Positions 34,420 through 44,435 are shown, counted from the stretch's first letter. The stretch is DNA of 64,000 nt from Streptosporangium saharense (GCF_014203715.1 NZ_JACHJP010000004.1:186001-250000); one strand, 5' to 3'. The notes: generated by a model from the sequence alone, not told the origin. Translations and numbers: made by a program.

Positions 34420-34771
34420 GTGGCTCCCCAGGAATTCAGACCGATTGCCGAAGCATCGGTTGTCGGAGTGGGTGCCCGCAACCGGTTCGGCGAAAAGGGA
34501 GTGCGAAGGGTGATTGAACGATCGCAACGTGTGTGCAACCTGAGGTCGGTTACCTTCACACCACACGCCGCCGTGTGCGGCCGCTCCGGCGCGTGTGATG
34601 TCGGGTCCCGGACGTCGTGGAGGGGGGCCGGGACCCGACAGGACCGTCATGAACCGACGGAACGGGTTTAGTCACCACATGGGGGGAACACGGGCATGCG
34701 CCAGTACAACACCCGCCTCCGACCCCGTAGGCTCGTGACGACTGACGTCACGGACGAGGAGCACAACGACG
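34420..34771. other. Intergenic region with CACAC/GTGTG repeats
   Basis: A 352-bp gap between the divergent GAF regulator and ybaB-like gene. GTGTGTG (34529-34535), TCACACC (34556-34562), CACACG-CCGC-CGTGTG (34562-34577) and GCGTGTG (34591-34597) occur in about 70 bp, all matching one half-site in both directions. This could be the binding region of the GAF regulator. The rest shows no gene; the start of the YbaB/EbfC gene is preceded by GAGGAG (34754-34759). Confidence 0.5.
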
Positions 34772-35125
34772 GTGAACCCAGGGGATGTCAACCTGCAGCA
34801 ACTGCTGGAGCAGGCACAGCTCATGCAGCAGCAGCTTGTGAGCGCTCAACAGGAGCTGAACGACGCCCAGGTCGAGGGCTCGGCGGGCGGCGGACTGGTC
34901 GTCGCCACGGTCAACGGCGGCGGTGAGCTGCTCGAACTGCGGATCAGCCCCGAGGCCGTCGATCCCGGCGATCCCCAGGACACGGCCGACACCATCGCCG
35001 ACCTTGTCATCGCGGCGATCAGGGACGCGGTCCGCGCCGCGGCCGACCTCCAGCAGGAGAAGCTCGGCCCGCTCGCCCAGGGACTTGGAGGCGGTAGCGG
35101 CCTCGGTCAGCTACCCGGGTTCTGA
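34772..35125 (+). CDS. YbaB/EbfC family nucleoid-associated protein
   Basis: 117 residues with the family signature: a long helix [19 protein letters not shown] (residues about 12-30), then [30 protein letters not shown] and [20 protein letters not shown] dimeric tweezer-like DNA-binding protein coating the chromosome. It sits directly upstream of recR, as in most bacteria, and after dnaX by one gene here. GTG start. The C-terminus is Gly-rich. Confidence 0.9.
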   Translation: MNPGDVNLQQLLEQAQLMQQQLVSAQQELNDAQVEGSAGGGLVVATVNGGGELLELRISPEAVDPGDPQDTADTIADLVIAAIRDAVRAAADLQQEKLGPLAQGLGGGSGLGQLPGF

Positions 35126-35128
35126 GCC

Positions 35129-35728
35129 ATGTACGAGGGGGTCGTTCAGAACCTGATCGACGAGCTGGGCATGCTGCCCGGAGTCGGCCCGAAGAGCGCC
35201 CAGCGGATCGCCTTCCACCTGCTGGCCGCAGAGCCCGCCGACGTGAAGCGGCTCGCCCATGCCCTGCTTGAGGTCAAGGACAAGGTTCGCTTCTGCCGGA
35301 CCTGCGGGAACGTCGCCGCCGACGAGGAGTGCCGGATCTGCCGTGACGCCCGGCGCGATCCCCACGTGATCTGCGTGGTCGAGGAGTCCAAGGACGTCGT
35401 GGCGATCGAGAAGACCCGCGAGTTCCGCGGGCGTTACCACGTGCTCGGCGGCGCGATCAGTCCGATCGACGGGGTCGGCCCCGACGACCTGCGCATCCGC
35501 GAGCTGATGACACGCCTGGCCGACGGCCAGGTCACCGAGCTGATCCTCGCCACCGACCCCAACCTTGAGGGGGAGGCGACGGCGACCTATCTCGCCCGTC
35601 TGGTGAAGCCGATGGGACTGAGAGTCACACGACTGGCCAGCGGGCTGCCCGTGGGAGGCGACCTCGAATACGCCGACGAGGTTACCCTGGGCCGCGCGTT
35701 CGAGGGAAGGAGGCTGCTGGATGTCTGA
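35129..35728 (+). CDS. recR: Recombination mediator protein RecR
   Basis: 199 residues. Helix-hairpin-helix [17 protein letters not shown] (about 15-31), C4 zinc finger with CRTCGN and CRIC (about 54-71), Toprim core with [14 protein letters not shown] and [16 protein letters not shown], and the C-terminal [20 protein letters not shown]. Works with RecF/RecO to load RecA at gaps. It starts 3 bp after the YbaB stop and overlaps the next gene by 8 bp, so all three are one operon. Confidence 0.96.
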   Translation: MYEGVVQNLIDELGMLPGVGPKSAQRIAFHLLAAEPADVKRLAHALLEVKDKVRFCRTCGNVAADEECRICRDARRDPHVICVVEESKDVVAIEKTREFRGRYHVLGGAISPIDGVGPDDLRIRELMTRLADGQVTELILATDPNLEGEATATYLARLVKPMGLRVTRLASGLPVGGDLEYADEVTLGRAFEGRRLLDV

Positions 35729-36251
35729 CGCATGGGGTGCCCTGGCGGAACGGGTCGCCGGGCACGCGGAGAACTACATCGACGGCCTGACCAGGCTGGC
35801 GAACGGCGAGGGCGGCGACGCCATCCTGCCGTTGCTGCTGGTCGAGGTCGCGCAGGTCAGCTCGGCGGGCGCGCAGCTCGGCGCCAGTCAGGACGTGATC
35901 CTGTCCGGCAACTGGGAGCCGCACCTGAGCGAGGACCCGGACGTCGATGTCGTCCGTACGGCCCTGGCCGAGCGGCTCGGTCCGGTCGACGACTACGCCG
36001 AGGTGTTCGATCCCTACAAGGACACCTCGGTCACGCCGTACCGGCTGTCCGACGACCTGACGGCGGTGGCCGCGGACCTCCTGCACGGGCTCAGGCACTA
36101 CCAGGCGGGGCGTCCTCTTGAGGCGCTGTGGTGGTGGCAGTACTCCTACTTCAACACCTGGGGCAACCACGCGGGGGCCGCCCTGCGCGCCCTTCAGGCG
36201 CTCGTCGCCCACACGCGGCTGGACGTCGCCGAAGAGCGCACAACGGTGTGA
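35721..36251 (+). CDS. DUF5063 domain-containing protein
   Basis: 176 residues, helical and acidic. The family is known as a recR-linked actinobacterial gene: start [20 protein letters not shown], then [19 protein letters not shown], and the C-terminal [29 protein letters not shown] (tryptophan-rich, about 133-162, given in part). No enzyme motif is visible. ATG at 35721 with GGAAGGAGG upstream; overlaps the recR end. Function unknown; likely linked with recombination by conserved position. Confidence 0.82.
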   Translation: MSDAWGALAERVAGHAENYIDGLTRLANGEGGDAILPLLLVEVAQVSSAGAQLGASQDVILSGNWEPHLSEDPDVDVVRTALAERLGPVDDYAEVFDPYKDTSVTPYRLSDDLTAVAADLLHGLRHYQAGRPLEALWWWQYSYFNTWGNHAGAALRALQALVAHTRLDVAEERTTV

Positions 36252-36252
36252 T

Positions 36253-36261
36253 TGTCCACAT
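36253..36261 (+). promoter_or_regulatory. Isolated DnaA box upstream of lysC
   Basis: TTGTCCACA, the optimal actinobacterial DnaA box, two bases after the DUF5063 stop and 82 bases before the aspartokinase start. A single 9-mer can occur by chance; see also the dnaB cluster. Confidence 0.4.
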
Positions 36262-36342
36262 AATGGGCCAAACCAGAAGTGTGATACCTGGGCGCCATTA
36301 GACTGAGAGCTCCACAGCCCTAGATTGCTTCGGAGACATCTC

Positions 36343-37617
36343 GTGGCGCTCGTTGTTCAGAAGTACGGTGGTTCGTCCGTCGCCGACGCGTCCTGCATCA
36401 AGCGGGTCGCCCAGCGGATCGTCGCGACGAAAAAAGCCGGCAACGACGTCGTCGTGATCGTCTCGGCGATGGGCGACACGACCGACGAGTTGCTCGACCT
36501 CGCCCAGCAGGTCTCGCCGCTGCCGCCGGGACGCGAACTCGACATGCTCCTCACCTCGGGTGAGCGCATCTCGATGGCGCTGCTGGCGATGGCGATCGCC
36601 AACCTGGGCCAGGAGGCGCGCTCGTTCACCGGCTCCCAGGCCGGTGTGATCACCGACTCCTCGCACGGCCGCGCCCGCATCATCGACGTGACGCCCGGCC
36701 GGATCCGCGAGGCCGTCGGCGACGGTCAGGTGGCGATCGTGGCCGGGTTCCAGGGGGTCTCCCAGGACACCAAGGACATCACCACGCTCGGCAGGGGCGG
36801 TTCGGACACCACGGCCGTCGCGCTCGCCGCAGCCCTTGAGGCCGACGTGTGCGAGATCTACACCGACGTGGACGGGGTCTTCACCGCGGACCCGCGCATC
36901 GTCCCGGTCGCCCGCAAGATCCCCAGGATCTCCTACGAGGAGATGATGGAGATGGCGGCCTGCGGCGCCAAGATCCTGCATCTGCGCTGCGTCGAGTACG
37001 CCCGCCGCTTCGACCTGCCGATTCACGTAAGAAGCTCGTTCAGCACCAAGGAAGGCACGTGGGTCTCCTCCGACCCCGACAGTGAAGGAACACAGATGGA
37101 GCAGCCGATCATCTCCGGCGTCGCGCACGACCGGAGCGAGGCCAAGATCACCGTTGTCGGGGTTCCCGACAAGGTTGGCGAGGCTGCCACGATCTTCAAA
37201 ACGCTGGCCGACGCCGAGGTCAACATCGACATGATCGTGCAGAACGTGTCGGCTGCCGCGACCGGTCGGACGGACATCTCCTTCACGCTGCCCACGAGCG
37301 ACGGCTCCACGGCCCTGACCGCACTGAAGAAGATCCAGCAGAACATCGGCTTCGAGACGCTGCTGTTCGACGACCAGATCGGAAAGGTGTCGCTGATCGG
37401 CGCGGGCATGCGCTCGCACCCCGGCGTCACCGCGACGTTCTTCGCCGCCCTCGCGGACGCGGGGGTCAACATCGAGATGATCTCCACCTCGGAGATCCGC
37501 ATCTCGGTGATCGTCGGACAGGACGAGGTGGACTCGGCGGTCAGCGCCGCCCACCGCGCGTTCAATCTCGACGCCGACCAGGTTGAAGCTGTGATCTACG
37601 GAGGTACCGGCCGATGA
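36343..37617 (+). CDS. lysC: Aspartate kinase, alpha subunit (full length)
   Basis: 424 residues. Catalyses the first step of Asp-family amino-acid synthesis (Lys, Met, Thr) and feeds diaminopimelate to peptidoglycan. KYGGSS at residues 7-12, the kinase core with [18 protein letters not shown] and [15 protein letters not shown], and two C-terminal ACT domains ([12 protein letters not shown] and [19 protein letters not shown]) for feedback control by Lys/Thr. GTG start at 36343 with GGAGA upstream. A second in-frame start at 37096 gives the beta subunit. Overlaps asd by four bases. Confidence 0.96.
   Translation: MALVVQKYGGSSVADASCIKRVAQRIVATKKAGNDVVVIVSAMGDTTDELLDLAQQVSPLPPGRELDMLLTSGERISMALLAMAIANLGQEARSFTGSQAGVITDSSHGRARIIDVTPGRIREAVGDGQVAIVAGFQGVSQDTKDITTLGRGGSDTTAVALAAALEADVCEIYTDVDGVFTADPRIVPVARKIPRISYEEMMEMAACGAKILHLRCVEYARRFDLPIHVRSSFSTKEGTWVSSDPDSEGTQMEQPIISGVAHDRSEAKITVVGVPDKVGEAATIFKTLADAEVNIDMIVQNVSAAATGRTDISFTLPTSDGSTALTALKKIQQNIGFETLLFDDQIGKVSLIGAGMRSHPGVTATFFAALADAGVNIEMISTSEIRISVIVGQDEVDSAVSAAHRAFNLDADQVEAVIYGGTGR
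37096..37617 (+). CDS. Aspartate kinase beta subunit from an internal start
   Basis: In-frame ATG at 37096 (codon 252 of lysC) is preceded by GAAGGAA five bases upstream and opens [17 protein letters not shown], the same place as the beta-subunit start known in Corynebacterium and Mycobacterium alpha2beta2 aspartokinases. It would give 173 residues, covering both ACT domains only. The independent ribosome site is visible; the protein itself is inferred from family knowledge. Confidence 0.7.
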   Translation: MEQPIISGVAHDRSEAKITVVGVPDKVGEAATIFKTLADAEVNIDMIVQNVSAAATGRTDISFTLPTSDGSTALTALKKIQQNIGFETLLFDDQIGKVSLIGAGMRSHPGVTATFFAALADAGVNIEMISTSEIRISVIVGQDEVDSAVSAAHRAFNLDADQVEAVIYGGTGR

Positions 37618-38681
37618 GCCGCAAGCCCACCCTCGCTCTGATCGGCGCGACCGGTGCCGTCGGCACCGTCATGCGCGACATCATCTCCAACCGGGAGGAC
37701 ATCTACGGCGAGATCAAGCTCGTCGCGTCCGCCCGGTCCGCGGGCAAGGTCCTGCGGGTCCGCGGTGAGGACCTGGTCGTCCAGGAACTGACCGCCGAGG
37801 TCTTCGACGGCGTCGACATCGCGATCTTCGACGTGCCCGACGAGGTCTCCGCCGTGTGGGTGCCGATCGCCGCCGAGCGCGGCGCGGTCGCCATCGACAA
37901 GTCCGGCACGTTCAGGATGAACCCCGAGGTGCCGCTGGTCGTGCCCGAGGTCAACCCGCAGGCCGCGCGCAACCGCCCGCTGGGCATCATCTCGACCCCC
38001 AACTGCACCACGCTGTCGATGATGGCCGCGATGGGCGCCCTCCACTCCGAGTACGGCCTGCGCGAGCTGGTCGTCGCCTCCTACCAGGCCGTCTCCGGTG
38101 CTGGTGTGGCGGGTTCCGGGCGTCTCTACGACGAGGTCGAGGCGCTCGCCGGTGACAGGACGGTCGGCCAGAGCGTCGGCGACGTGCGCAAGGTCCTGCA
38201 GAACAAGCTCGGCGACGAGGAGTCTCCCTTCCCGGCGCCGATCGCGTTCAACGTCGTGCCGTGGGCGGGCTCGCTCAAGGACGGCGGCTGGGCCTCCGAG
38301 GAGATCAAGCTCCGCAACGAGTCCAGGAAGATCCTCGGCATCGACGACCTTCGGGTCTCCGCGACCTGCGTCCGCGTTCCGGTGATCACGACCCACTCGC
38401 TGGCCGTGCACGCGACCTTCGAGCGGGAGATCACCGTCGCCGACGCGCACCGCATCCTGGAGGCGGCGCCGACGGTGGTCGTCATGGACGACCCGGCCAA
38501 CGGTGTGTTCCCGACCCCTCTCGACGTCGTGGGCACCGACCCGACCTACGTGGGCCGGATCCGTCAGGCGCTCGACTTCCTCAACACCCTCGACCTGTTC
38601 GTCTGCGGCGACAACCTTCGCAAGGGCGCGGCCCTGAACGCGGCGGAGATCGCCGAACTGGTCGTGGCCGAACTCGCGTAG
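37614..38681 (+). CDS. asd: Aspartate-semialdehyde dehydrogenase
   Basis: 355 residues. Reduces aspartyl phosphate to aspartate semialdehyde with NADPH, directly after aspartokinase. Cofactor loop [10 protein letters not shown] (residues 11-20), active-site Cys131 in STPNCTT, and the C-terminal [24 protein letters not shown] overlaps the lysC stop (ATGA). A strong hairpin follows, so lysC-asd is a closed two-gene operon. Confidence 0.96.
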   Translation: MSRKPTLALIGATGAVGTVMRDIISNREDIYGEIKLVASARSAGKVLRVRGEDLVVQELTAEVFDGVDIAIFDVPDEVSAVWVPIAAERGAVAIDKSGTFRMNPEVPLVVPEVNPQAARNRPLGIISTPNCTTLSMMAAMGALHSEYGLRELVVASYQAVSGAGVAGSGRLYDEVEALAGDRTVGQSVGDVRKVLQNKLGDEESPFPAPIAFNVVPWAGSLKDGGWASEEIKLRNESRKILGIDDLRVSATCVRVPVITTHSLAVHATFEREITVADAHRILEAAPTVVVMDDPANGVFPTPLDVVGTDPTYVGRIRQALDFLNTLDLFVCGDNLRKGAALNAAEIAELVVAELA

Positions 38682-38696
38682 CTCATGCCTCTGTTT

Positions 38697-38728
38697 CCGG
38701 GCGGGTCGTCGTCGTACGGCCCGCCCGG
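38697..38728. terminator. Terminator of the lysC-asd operon
   Basis: CCGGGCGGG (38697-38705), 14-base loop, CCCGCCCGG (38720-38728): perfect 9-bp GC stem 16 bp after asd. Followed by three short imperfect repeats of TCAACGGGCC at 38736-38770 up to the convergent gene. Confidence 0.75.
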
Positions 38729-38765
38729 AGCGGTTTCAACGGGCCTCAACGGGCCTCAGCGGGTT

Positions 38766-39545
38766 TCAGCGGAAGAGGATGTCCCAGTGGTTGGACTCCC
38801 TGGCGTAGACGGTCTGTGAGTCCCCGTAGAGCGGGGCGCCGTCACCCCTGGTCCGCTGGTAGGGAAACTCGCTCTTGATGTAGCGGCTGATGCACTGGTT
38901 GGGCTTGATGTCCAGCTTGTAGCCCCCGTAGTGGCTGTAGAGACCGGGGGCGTGGCCGACCTCGGTGCCGCCGGTGATGACGACGGGACACTTGCTCTCG
39001 CGCTTCAGGTCGATCACCCTGTTCACCGTCTCGGTCCTGACGGCCTCAAGGGACGTGCAGCGTCCGTTGCCCCGGCTGGTGCACCGGCCGGAGGACTTCC
39101 AGCCGAGCCCGGCCTGCTTCAGCAGTTGCGCGGCCTGGGTGTGGGCCATCCGTACCGAGGGCAGGCGGTGTGCCGTTCTGGCGCTCGTCTGGACCTGGCT
39201 CTTCCTGACCCGGGACTCGCCCACGGGTCGCTGGGGCTCGCTCAGACCCTCCCGCTCCCACAGTCCCGTGTCGAGATCGACGGCCTCGCGCAGGGCGACG
39301 GACCGTCGGTACAGGTCGCGGGTGTAGTGCCTGGCGGTCTCCAGGACGCCGAGGTCGTAGAGTCCGGCCCTCGCCACCCGCGCGGACACGACAGGCGGGT
39401 CCACGATCATGACGGCGGCCGGTGAGTTGGCGGTCCCGATCTCGGCGTTGCCGTCCGAGGCCAGGGCGATGAACGAGATCTGCAGAGCCAGAAGTGCTCC
39501 CGCCGTAAGCCGGGCCGCTCTCCGTCTACAGGGACGTATCCCCAT
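38766..39545 (-). CDS. Secreted M15-like DD-peptidase-fold protein
   Basis: 259 residues with a signal sequence (RLTAGALLALQISFIALA). The C-terminal half (about residues 130-259) has the metal-site arrangement of M15/hedgehog-type peptidases: VITGGTEVGHAPGLYSHYGGYKLDI (in part; SHxxGxKxD) and NHWDILF near the end, with a Cys-rich spacer (RCTSRGNGRCTS). Members cut peptidoglycan stem peptides or are inactive binding modules; catalysis is not proved here. ATG 39545; the preceding 5' region is a long unassigned gap. Confidence 0.75.
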   Translation of the reverse strand: MGIRPCRRRAARLTAGALLALQISFIALASDGNAEIGTANSPAAVMIVDPPVVSARVARAGLYDLGVLETARHYTRDLYRRSVALREAVDLDTGLWEREGLSEPQRPVGESRVRKSQVQTSARTAHRLPSVRMAHTQAAQLLKQAGLGWKSSGRCTSRGNGRCTSLEAVRTETVNRVIDLKRESKCPVVITGGTEVGHAPGLYSHYGGYKLDIKPNQCISRYIKSEFPYQRTRGDGAPLYGDSQTVYARESNHWDILFR

Positions 39546-39892
39546 TTTTTATCCCTTGTCGCGGAAGCCCTTCCACAAGAAGGATCAATCCCACGCCGGA
39601 ACCTCGGCGACCCTCGAACATCGCGAAATTTGCCCCGCCCTGGCGATCACCGTGCGCCCCGCTGAACAGGCCGAATGTCAATAAACGGGACAAAGTATCC
39701 GTGTTCCCGAAAGCCTGTCCCACCGTCCCGTAAGAGGGAAGATCGCCGGAACGGACGGGAAAAGCGTGCCCGCCGTACCGGCTCATCCGGGATCGCCAAC
39801 TTCGTGAGGGAACTGTGGCGGAACCGTGGGCATTTGCGTAATGAAAAGATTACCCTCAGTAGTTACATTCTTGGCTGATCCGAGGGAGTTCC
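39546..39892. other. Divergent intergenic gap
   Basis: 347 bp between the M15-like gene and a membrane-protein gene. GTAAT-N6-ATTAC (39838-39853), an inverted repeat, sits about 40 bases before the ATG at 39893 and overlaps a -35-like TTGCGT (39834-39839). GGGACA (39687-39692) and TGTCCC (39716-39721) form a further loose inverted pair. Base composition is less GC-rich than neighbours. No gene seen. Confidence 0.45.
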
Positions 39893-40669
39893 ATGGGCTG
39901 GATAAGCGTGCTGGTGGTAGTCGCCGTCGCGATCACGCTGATCGCGCTTCTCGTCCTCAGAAGGAGGGGGCACGCGGGAGAGGACAACGGCTCGGCGTCG
40001 ATCGACTTCGCCGCCAACCTCTCCCTCGCCATCTACCTGCTCGTCCTGGCCTACGCCGTCGTGCTCTGCCGGGACGCGATCTCGACCTCGCAGACCGACG
40101 TCCAGGCGGAGACCGAGGCGCTCAGCGAGCTGTACTGGTCGGTCGCGCCGATCCCCGAGGCCGGGCCGATCCGGTCCCAGATCAGGGAGTACTCCGCCAA
40201 GAGCGTCTCCCTCGACTGGCCGCTCATGGCCCACGGCGAGATGTCCCCGGTCCCCACGAAGCTGCTTGAGAACATGCGCGCCGAGGTGCTTCGGCTCAAG
40301 CCCGCCGACGACGCGGGCAAGGTCCTCCAGCAGGACGCCATCAGCCACATCTCCGACGTCTTCCACTCCCGTGCCGTACGGTCCGACGACGCCAACACCG
40401 GGCTTGAGAGCATCTTCGTGATCTCCATGCTCGTCTCCGGGCTGCTGGTCGTCGTGCTTCCCTGGACGGTCGGGACCAGGCCGACGGGCGCGTCGATCAT
40501 CGGGGACATGGTCAGGGTCGGCGTGGTCGTCGTCGGCGTCGGCTTCATCATGGTGACCGGCCATCCGTTCACCGGCCCCGGCGCGGTCGGGCCCGACGAC
40601 TTCGTGGCCGTGCAGCAGCAGTACGACCAGATCGACGCCCAGTTCCCCCCGAAGCTGCCCGCGGGGTGA
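39893..40669 (+). CDS. DUF4239 (bestrophin-like) membrane protein
   Basis: 258 residues with about four membrane helices (residues 3-22, 41-62, 178-200, 208-226). The N-terminal SASIDFAANLSLAIYLLVLAYAVVLC and YWSVAPIPEAGPIRSQIREYS match the DUF4239 family, which NCBI groups with bestrophin-like domains. Possible small-ion permeability, unproved. ATG 39893 has GAGGGAG six bases upstream. Confidence 0.78.
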   Translation: MGWISVLVVVAVAITLIALLVLRRRGHAGEDNGSASIDFAANLSLAIYLLVLAYAVVLCRDAISTSQTDVQAETEALSELYWSVAPIPEAGPIRSQIREYSAKSVSLDWPLMAHGEMSPVPTKLLENMRAEVLRLKPADDAGKVLQQDAISHISDVFHSRAVRSDDANTGLESIFVISMLVSGLLVVVLPWTVGTRPTGASIIGDMVRVGVVVVGVGFIMVTGHPFTGPGAVGPDDFVAVQQQYDQIDAQFPPKLPAG

Positions 40670-40682
40670 GTGCGCGCGCGAC

Positions 40683-40716
40683 GAGGCCCGGTGGCGACCA
40701 ATCGCCACCGGGCCTC
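40683..40716. terminator. Terminator between convergent genes
   Basis: GAGGCCCGGTGGCGA (40683-40697), loop CCAA, TCGCCACCGGGCCTC (40702-40716): perfect 15-bp stem between the DUF4239 gene (+) and the next gene (-); probably serves both. Confidence 0.85.
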
Positions 40717-40721
40717 ATGCG

Positions 40722-41831
40722 TTATCTGCGGGGTCTGCGCTTGAGCAGGGCGACCGCGGTGACCGAGATCACGCCGGTGAAGAGCACCAGGATGACCAGC
40801 CTGCGGTCGGTTCCCTGACGCCGTTCGGCGAAGCGGTCCTGGATTCGCTGGTGCCGCATCCCGAGAACCCCGCTCGGCGGGCTCGGCGACGCGGTGGGAG
40901 ACGGTGTGGGCGTCGGGGATGGGCTCGGTGAGCGGGTCGGGGGTGCCGGGACGACGGCGACGGGCGAGACCGCCACGGGCGGCGGCGGGGGCACCGGCCT
41001 CGGGGGTCTCGGAGGCGTTGGGGCGGGTGACTCCGGGGGCGAGGGAGGCGTCGGGGCCGGGGTCTCGGGGGGCGGCTCGGACGTCTGGGACGGCGTCGGG
41101 GTGGGGGTCGGTGTCTCGGTGGGGGTCGGGGAGGGCGTCTCGGTCGGCGTCGGCGTCGGCGTCGGTGTGGGAGTGGGTGTTGGAGTCGGGGGTTCGGGCT
41201 CCGGGGTGGGGGGGGGGTGGGGGTGGTGACAGCCGAGCAGGATCGAGACGACCGGCAGGCAGAGGATGGGCTTCACGGCCTTGGAGAGCGGGTCGCAGTG
41301 CGGGACCAGGCCGAGCAGCGGCCCCAGCAGACCGTCCCCACAGGACCGCGGCCCGATCCTGACCCCGACGCCCACCTCGTCAGAAGCTCCACCAGAAGCC
41401 TCGTCCTGAGCACTGTTCGGAGCCCCATCCGAGGCGCTGTCCGAAGCAGTGTCCGAAGCGCTGGCTGGAGCCTCTACCGCGGCCTTGAGCGGGGTCTCTG
41501 GTGGAGACTCGACCGCGGCTTCGGCCTCGGCCTGCACCTTGGCTGCGGGGGCTGCGGGGGCTTCGGGGCTGGTCTCCTGCCGGGGCTCCGGTCTGGCCAC
41601 GATGGCGGGTGACGGGGCTGGGGGCGTTGTCTCCTCGACCGGAGGTGTGTCGTACGGCGGGGCGCATTCCTGTGTCCCGTTCCGGGTGGCCGCCTGACAT
41701 TGGCCGGGAGTGTCCTGGACACCGGCGAACGCCCCGACGGTTCCCCCCGCCACCGGGGCGGCCACACAGGTCGCCAGCACCGCCGTACCCAGAAGTGCGT
41801 GTCGTCGTTTCGCGCGCCGGTTTTTCGTCAC
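40722..41831 (-). CDS. Secreted proline-rich protein with PT repeat and C-terminal membrane anchor
   Basis: 369 residues from GTG 41831. A signal peptide (basic start, [16 protein letters not shown]) leads to an Ala/Glu/Asp region ([14 protein letters not shown]), a Cys pair segment (RSCGDGL, PHCDPL, PILCL, LGCHH), then a long Pro-Thr stretch (PTPTPTPTP...) of roughly 130 residues, and a final helix [19 protein letters not shown] with RRPRR tail. There is no sortase LPXTG motif. It is probably a wall-spanning surface protein held by its C-terminal helix. The repeated Pro-Thr codons also make this DNA low-complexity. Confidence 0.75.
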   Translation of the reverse strand: MTKNRRAKRRHALLGTAVLATCVAAPVAGGTVGAFAGVQDTPGQCQAATRNGTQECAPPYDTPPVEETTPPAPSPAIVARPEPRQETSPEAPAAPAAKVQAEAEAAVESPPETPLKAAVEAPASASDTASDSASDGAPNSAQDEASGGASDEVGVGVRIGPRSCGDGLLGPLLGLVPHCDPLSKAVKPILCLPVVSILLGCHHPHPPPTPEPEPPTPTPTPTPTPTPTPTETPSPTPTETPTPTPTPSQTSEPPPETPAPTPPSPPESPAPTPPRPPRPVPPPPPVAVSPVAVVPAPPTRSPSPSPTPTPSPTASPSPPSGVLGMRHQRIQDRFAERRQGTDRRLVILVLFTGVISVTAVALLKRRPRR

Positions 41832-41977
41832 ATAAACGTTCTAACATCTAACAGATTGTCACGGGGGGGTAATGGAACCCTCGCGAAGATTCGCCCGTGG
41901 GACCGCGTTTCACGTTCCGATCGGTAAGGATGTGGGCCACGGCCCAGGGGGGCGATCTGGCGAGGAGTGGTGAGACG

Positions 41978-43408
41978 TTGGACGACCTGTTTGACCTCGA
42001 CGCGGTCGGTCAGGCGGAGGCGGTGCGCGCGGGGAAGGTCTCACCGAGAGAGCTGGCCGAGGCGGCCATCGCGCGGATCGAGGCACACGACGGGGAGATC
42101 AACGCGGTCGTCCACCGCAGGTTCGAGCGGGCGCTCGCGGAGATCGACGGCCTCGCGGGGGACGCGCCCTTCCTCGGGGTGCCGACCCTGGTGAAGGACC
42201 TCGGCTGGAGCATGGCGGGCGAGCCGTACCGGGCGGGCTCGCGGGTGCTCGACGGCGTCGAGGTGGCGCGGGACGGGTACGGCCTGGCCAAGCTGCGCGC
42301 GGCGGGGTTCGTGGTGCTCGGCAGGACGAACACCCCCGAGTTCGGCACCGCGATCACCACGGAGCCGAGGGCCTTCGGGCCGACGCGCAATCCCTACGAC
42401 GTCCGCTACAGCCCGGGAGGGTCGAGTGGCGGCTCCGCGGCGGCGGTCGCCTCCGGCATGGTCCCGGTGGCCGCGGGCGGTGACGGCGGCGGGTCGATCC
42501 GCATTCCGGCGAGCCTGTGCGGGCTGGTCGGGCTCAAGCCGAGCCGGGGCCGGGTGAGCTACGGGCCGTCCACGGGAGAGGCCTGGGCGGGCTTCTCGGT
42601 CTCGGGCATGCTCTGCCGTACGGTCAGGGACAGCGCGGCGACCCTCGACGTGATCGCCGGAACGATGCCGGGCGACCCGTACGGCGCGCCCGCCTGGCCA
42701 CGGAGCCTGGCGCGGGAGGTCGGGGCCGACCCGGGGCGGCTGCGGATCGGTTTTCTCAGCGAGCATCCGGGGCGTCCGGGCGAGACCGATCCCGACCTGA
42801 CGGCGGCCGTGACCGGGGCGGCCGGGCTGCTTGAGGCGCTCGGGCACGACGTCGAGCCGGGAGGGCCGGGGGCGCTCGGCGAGGAGGACTTCGCGCTGCA
42901 CTTCGGCACGGTCGTCGCGGTCCACGTGGCGGCCGACCTTGAGGACATCGGGCGCTGGCGTGGCAAGCCGGTCGATCTCGACGAGGTCGAGGAGCGCAAC
43001 CGCATCCTCGGGGCGACGGGACGCGGGCTGAGCGCTGTCGACTACGTGGCCTCGCGCGACTGGATCGATGGTTTCCGGCGCAGGATGGCCGCGTGGTGGG
43101 AGTCCTTCGACCTGCTGCTGACGCCGTCCCTCGGGGTCGCGCCGTTCCCGCTCGGCTGGCTGCCCTCGGGCGACGTCAGCATGGCGCGGGGCCGTACGAA
43201 CCGGGCGGTCGCCTTCAGCTCGCCGGTCAACGCGACCGGCCAGCCCGCGATCTCCCTGCCGCTGCACCGGACCGCCCAGGGGCTGCCGGTCGGCGTCCAA
43301 CTGGTCGCGGCGGCGGGCAGGGAGGACCTGCTGATCAGGATCGCCTCCCAGATCGAGGCCGCGGTCCCCTTCGCGCACACCGCGATCAGGCCCGCGGCCT
43401 CTCACTGA
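41978..43408 (+). CDS. Amidase (amidase signature family)
   Basis: 476 residues. The Ser-cisSer-Lys triad is visible: Lys73 (TLVKDLGW), Ser149 (SPGGSSGGS) and Ser173 ([12 protein letters not shown]). It should hydrolyse an amide, substrate unknown. TTG at 41978 is preferred because [16 protein letters not shown] aligns with the usual N-terminus (M-D-E-L-...-D-A) and GAGGAG stands ten bases upstream. An ATG at 41930 or 41897 would add poorly conserved residues. Confidence 0.88.
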   Translation: MDDLFDLDAVGQAEAVRAGKVSPRELAEAAIARIEAHDGEINAVVHRRFERALAEIDGLAGDAPFLGVPTLVKDLGWSMAGEPYRAGSRVLDGVEVARDGYGLAKLRAAGFVVLGRTNTPEFGTAITTEPRAFGPTRNPYDVRYSPGGSSGGSAAAVASGMVPVAAGGDGGGSIRIPASLCGLVGLKPSRGRVSYGPSTGEAWAGFSVSGMLCRTVRDSAATLDVIAGTMPGDPYGAPAWPRSLAREVGADPGRLRIGFLSEHPGRPGETDPDLTAAVTGAAGLLEALGHDVEPGGPGALGEEDFALHFGTVVAVHVAADLEDIGRWRGKPVDLDEVEERNRILGATGRGLSAVDYVASRDWIDGFRRRMAAWWESFDLLLTPSLGVAPFPLGWLPSGDVSMARGRTNRAVAFSSPVNATGQPAISLPLHRTAQGLPVGVQLVAAAGREDLLIRIASQIEAAVPFAHTAIRPAASH

Positions 43409-43882
43409 TCACCGGGCGTAGCGGACCATGACGGGACGCAGCCCGGCCTTCTCCAGCACGCGGACCGAGGCCGGGTTGGAGGGCTCCACGTCGGCGTGGA
43501 CCGTGTGGACACCGGGCAGGCCGAGGGCGAACTCCACCATGGCCCGGGTCGCCTCGGAGGCGTAGCCCCGGCCACGCCGTGAGGGCACGACGCCGTAGCC
43601 GATTTCGAGGGCGCCCTCGTTCGGCGGCCAGAACAGGCCGATGGAACCGACCACCAGGCCGCTCTCCCGCTCGACGATCAGGCGGTGGCCGTACCCGTCC
43701 GCCTGGTTGGCGAGGAGCCCGGCGATGACGTGGTCACCCTCGGCGGGGAAGTCGGGCGCCCAGTGCGCCAGGCGGTCGCCGTCGAGGACGGCGGTGATCT
43801 CGTGGGGAGCCCACGGCCGCAGCGTGAGGCGTCCGGTGGTCAGGTCCGTGGACGAGACGGATGAGAAGGAAGAAGAAGACAC
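43409..43882 (-). CDS. GNAT family N-acetyltransferase (RimJ/RimL-like)
   Basis: 157 residues: LTTGRLTLRPWAPHEI at the start, LIVERESGLVVGSIGLF in the middle and the acetyl-CoA motif RRGRGYASEATRAMVEFAL (about residues 92-110), then the PSNPASVRVLEKAGL signature. Acetylates an amino group on an unknown substrate. GTG 43882 with GGAG seven bases upstream; the frame is open further but non-conserved. Confidence 0.85.
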   Translation of the reverse strand: MSSSSFSSVSSTDLTTGRLTLRPWAPHEITAVLDGDRLAHWAPDFPAEGDHVIAGLLANQADGYGHRLIVERESGLVVGSIGLFWPPNEGALEIGYGVVPSRRGRGYASEATRAMVEFALGLPGVHTVHADVEPSNPASVRVLEKAGLRPVMVRYAR

Positions 43883-44089
43883 GCGACACTCCAGGTCGTT
43901 CGGACAGGGGCATGCTGACGAGGCGCCTGGCGGGCCATATTCATCAACCTCCCTCGGTCCCGTGAATTCAGGACGGATCATACAAGGTGCCGATAAATCC
44001 CCGGGAACCTCCCAAGAGGGGTACGCGTTATATCTCAAGGCGACGGGGTAGAAGGCCGTCGACGAGCGTGCTCCCCGAGGAGGGTTCCC

Positions 44090-44434
44090 ATGGCGAAGGC
44101 AGCGCGTGCGGCACAGGCGTGGCGGGTCTACAGGCAGGTGTCCCAGCCGGGCTCACCGGGACTCGCCGCCAGACTGCGCACCGTTCCGAGGATGGTCGGC
44201 GCGGTGACGCGGGGTCAGTACCCCGGCATGACCAAGGGGAAGCTGGCCATGCTCGGTCTGGGCGTGGTCTACATCCTCTCGCCGATCGACATCGTCCCCG
44301 ACTTCCTGGCACTCGTCGGGGTGGCCGACGACTTCGGCGTCTTCCTGTGGCTGATGGCCTCGCTGCTCGGTGAGAGCGGCCGCTATCTCGACTGGGAGCG
44401 CAGGAACATCCAGGGGAGCGTCTTCCCCTCCTGA
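44090..44434 (+). CDS. YkvA/DUF1232 family membrane protein
   Basis: 114 residues. A basic N-terminal amphipathic region leads to the DUF1232 core LGVVYILSPIDIVPDFLALVGVADDFGVFLWL (about 56-87, abbreviated), which holds the hallmark SPIDIVPD. Two membrane segments predicted. Function unknown. ATG at 44090 with GAGGAGG upstream. Confidence 0.82.
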   Translation: MAKAARAAQAWRVYRQVSQPGSPGLAARLRTVPRMVGAVTRGQYPGMTKGKLAMLGLGVVYILSPIDIVPDFLALVGVADDFGVFLWLMASLLGESGRYLDWERRNIQGSVFPS

Positions 44435-44435
44435 A

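Noticed and set aside
40880-41230. CRISPR or transposon repeats in the G/T-rich stretch
   Set aside because: It is the Pro-Thr coding repeat of the 40722 gene.
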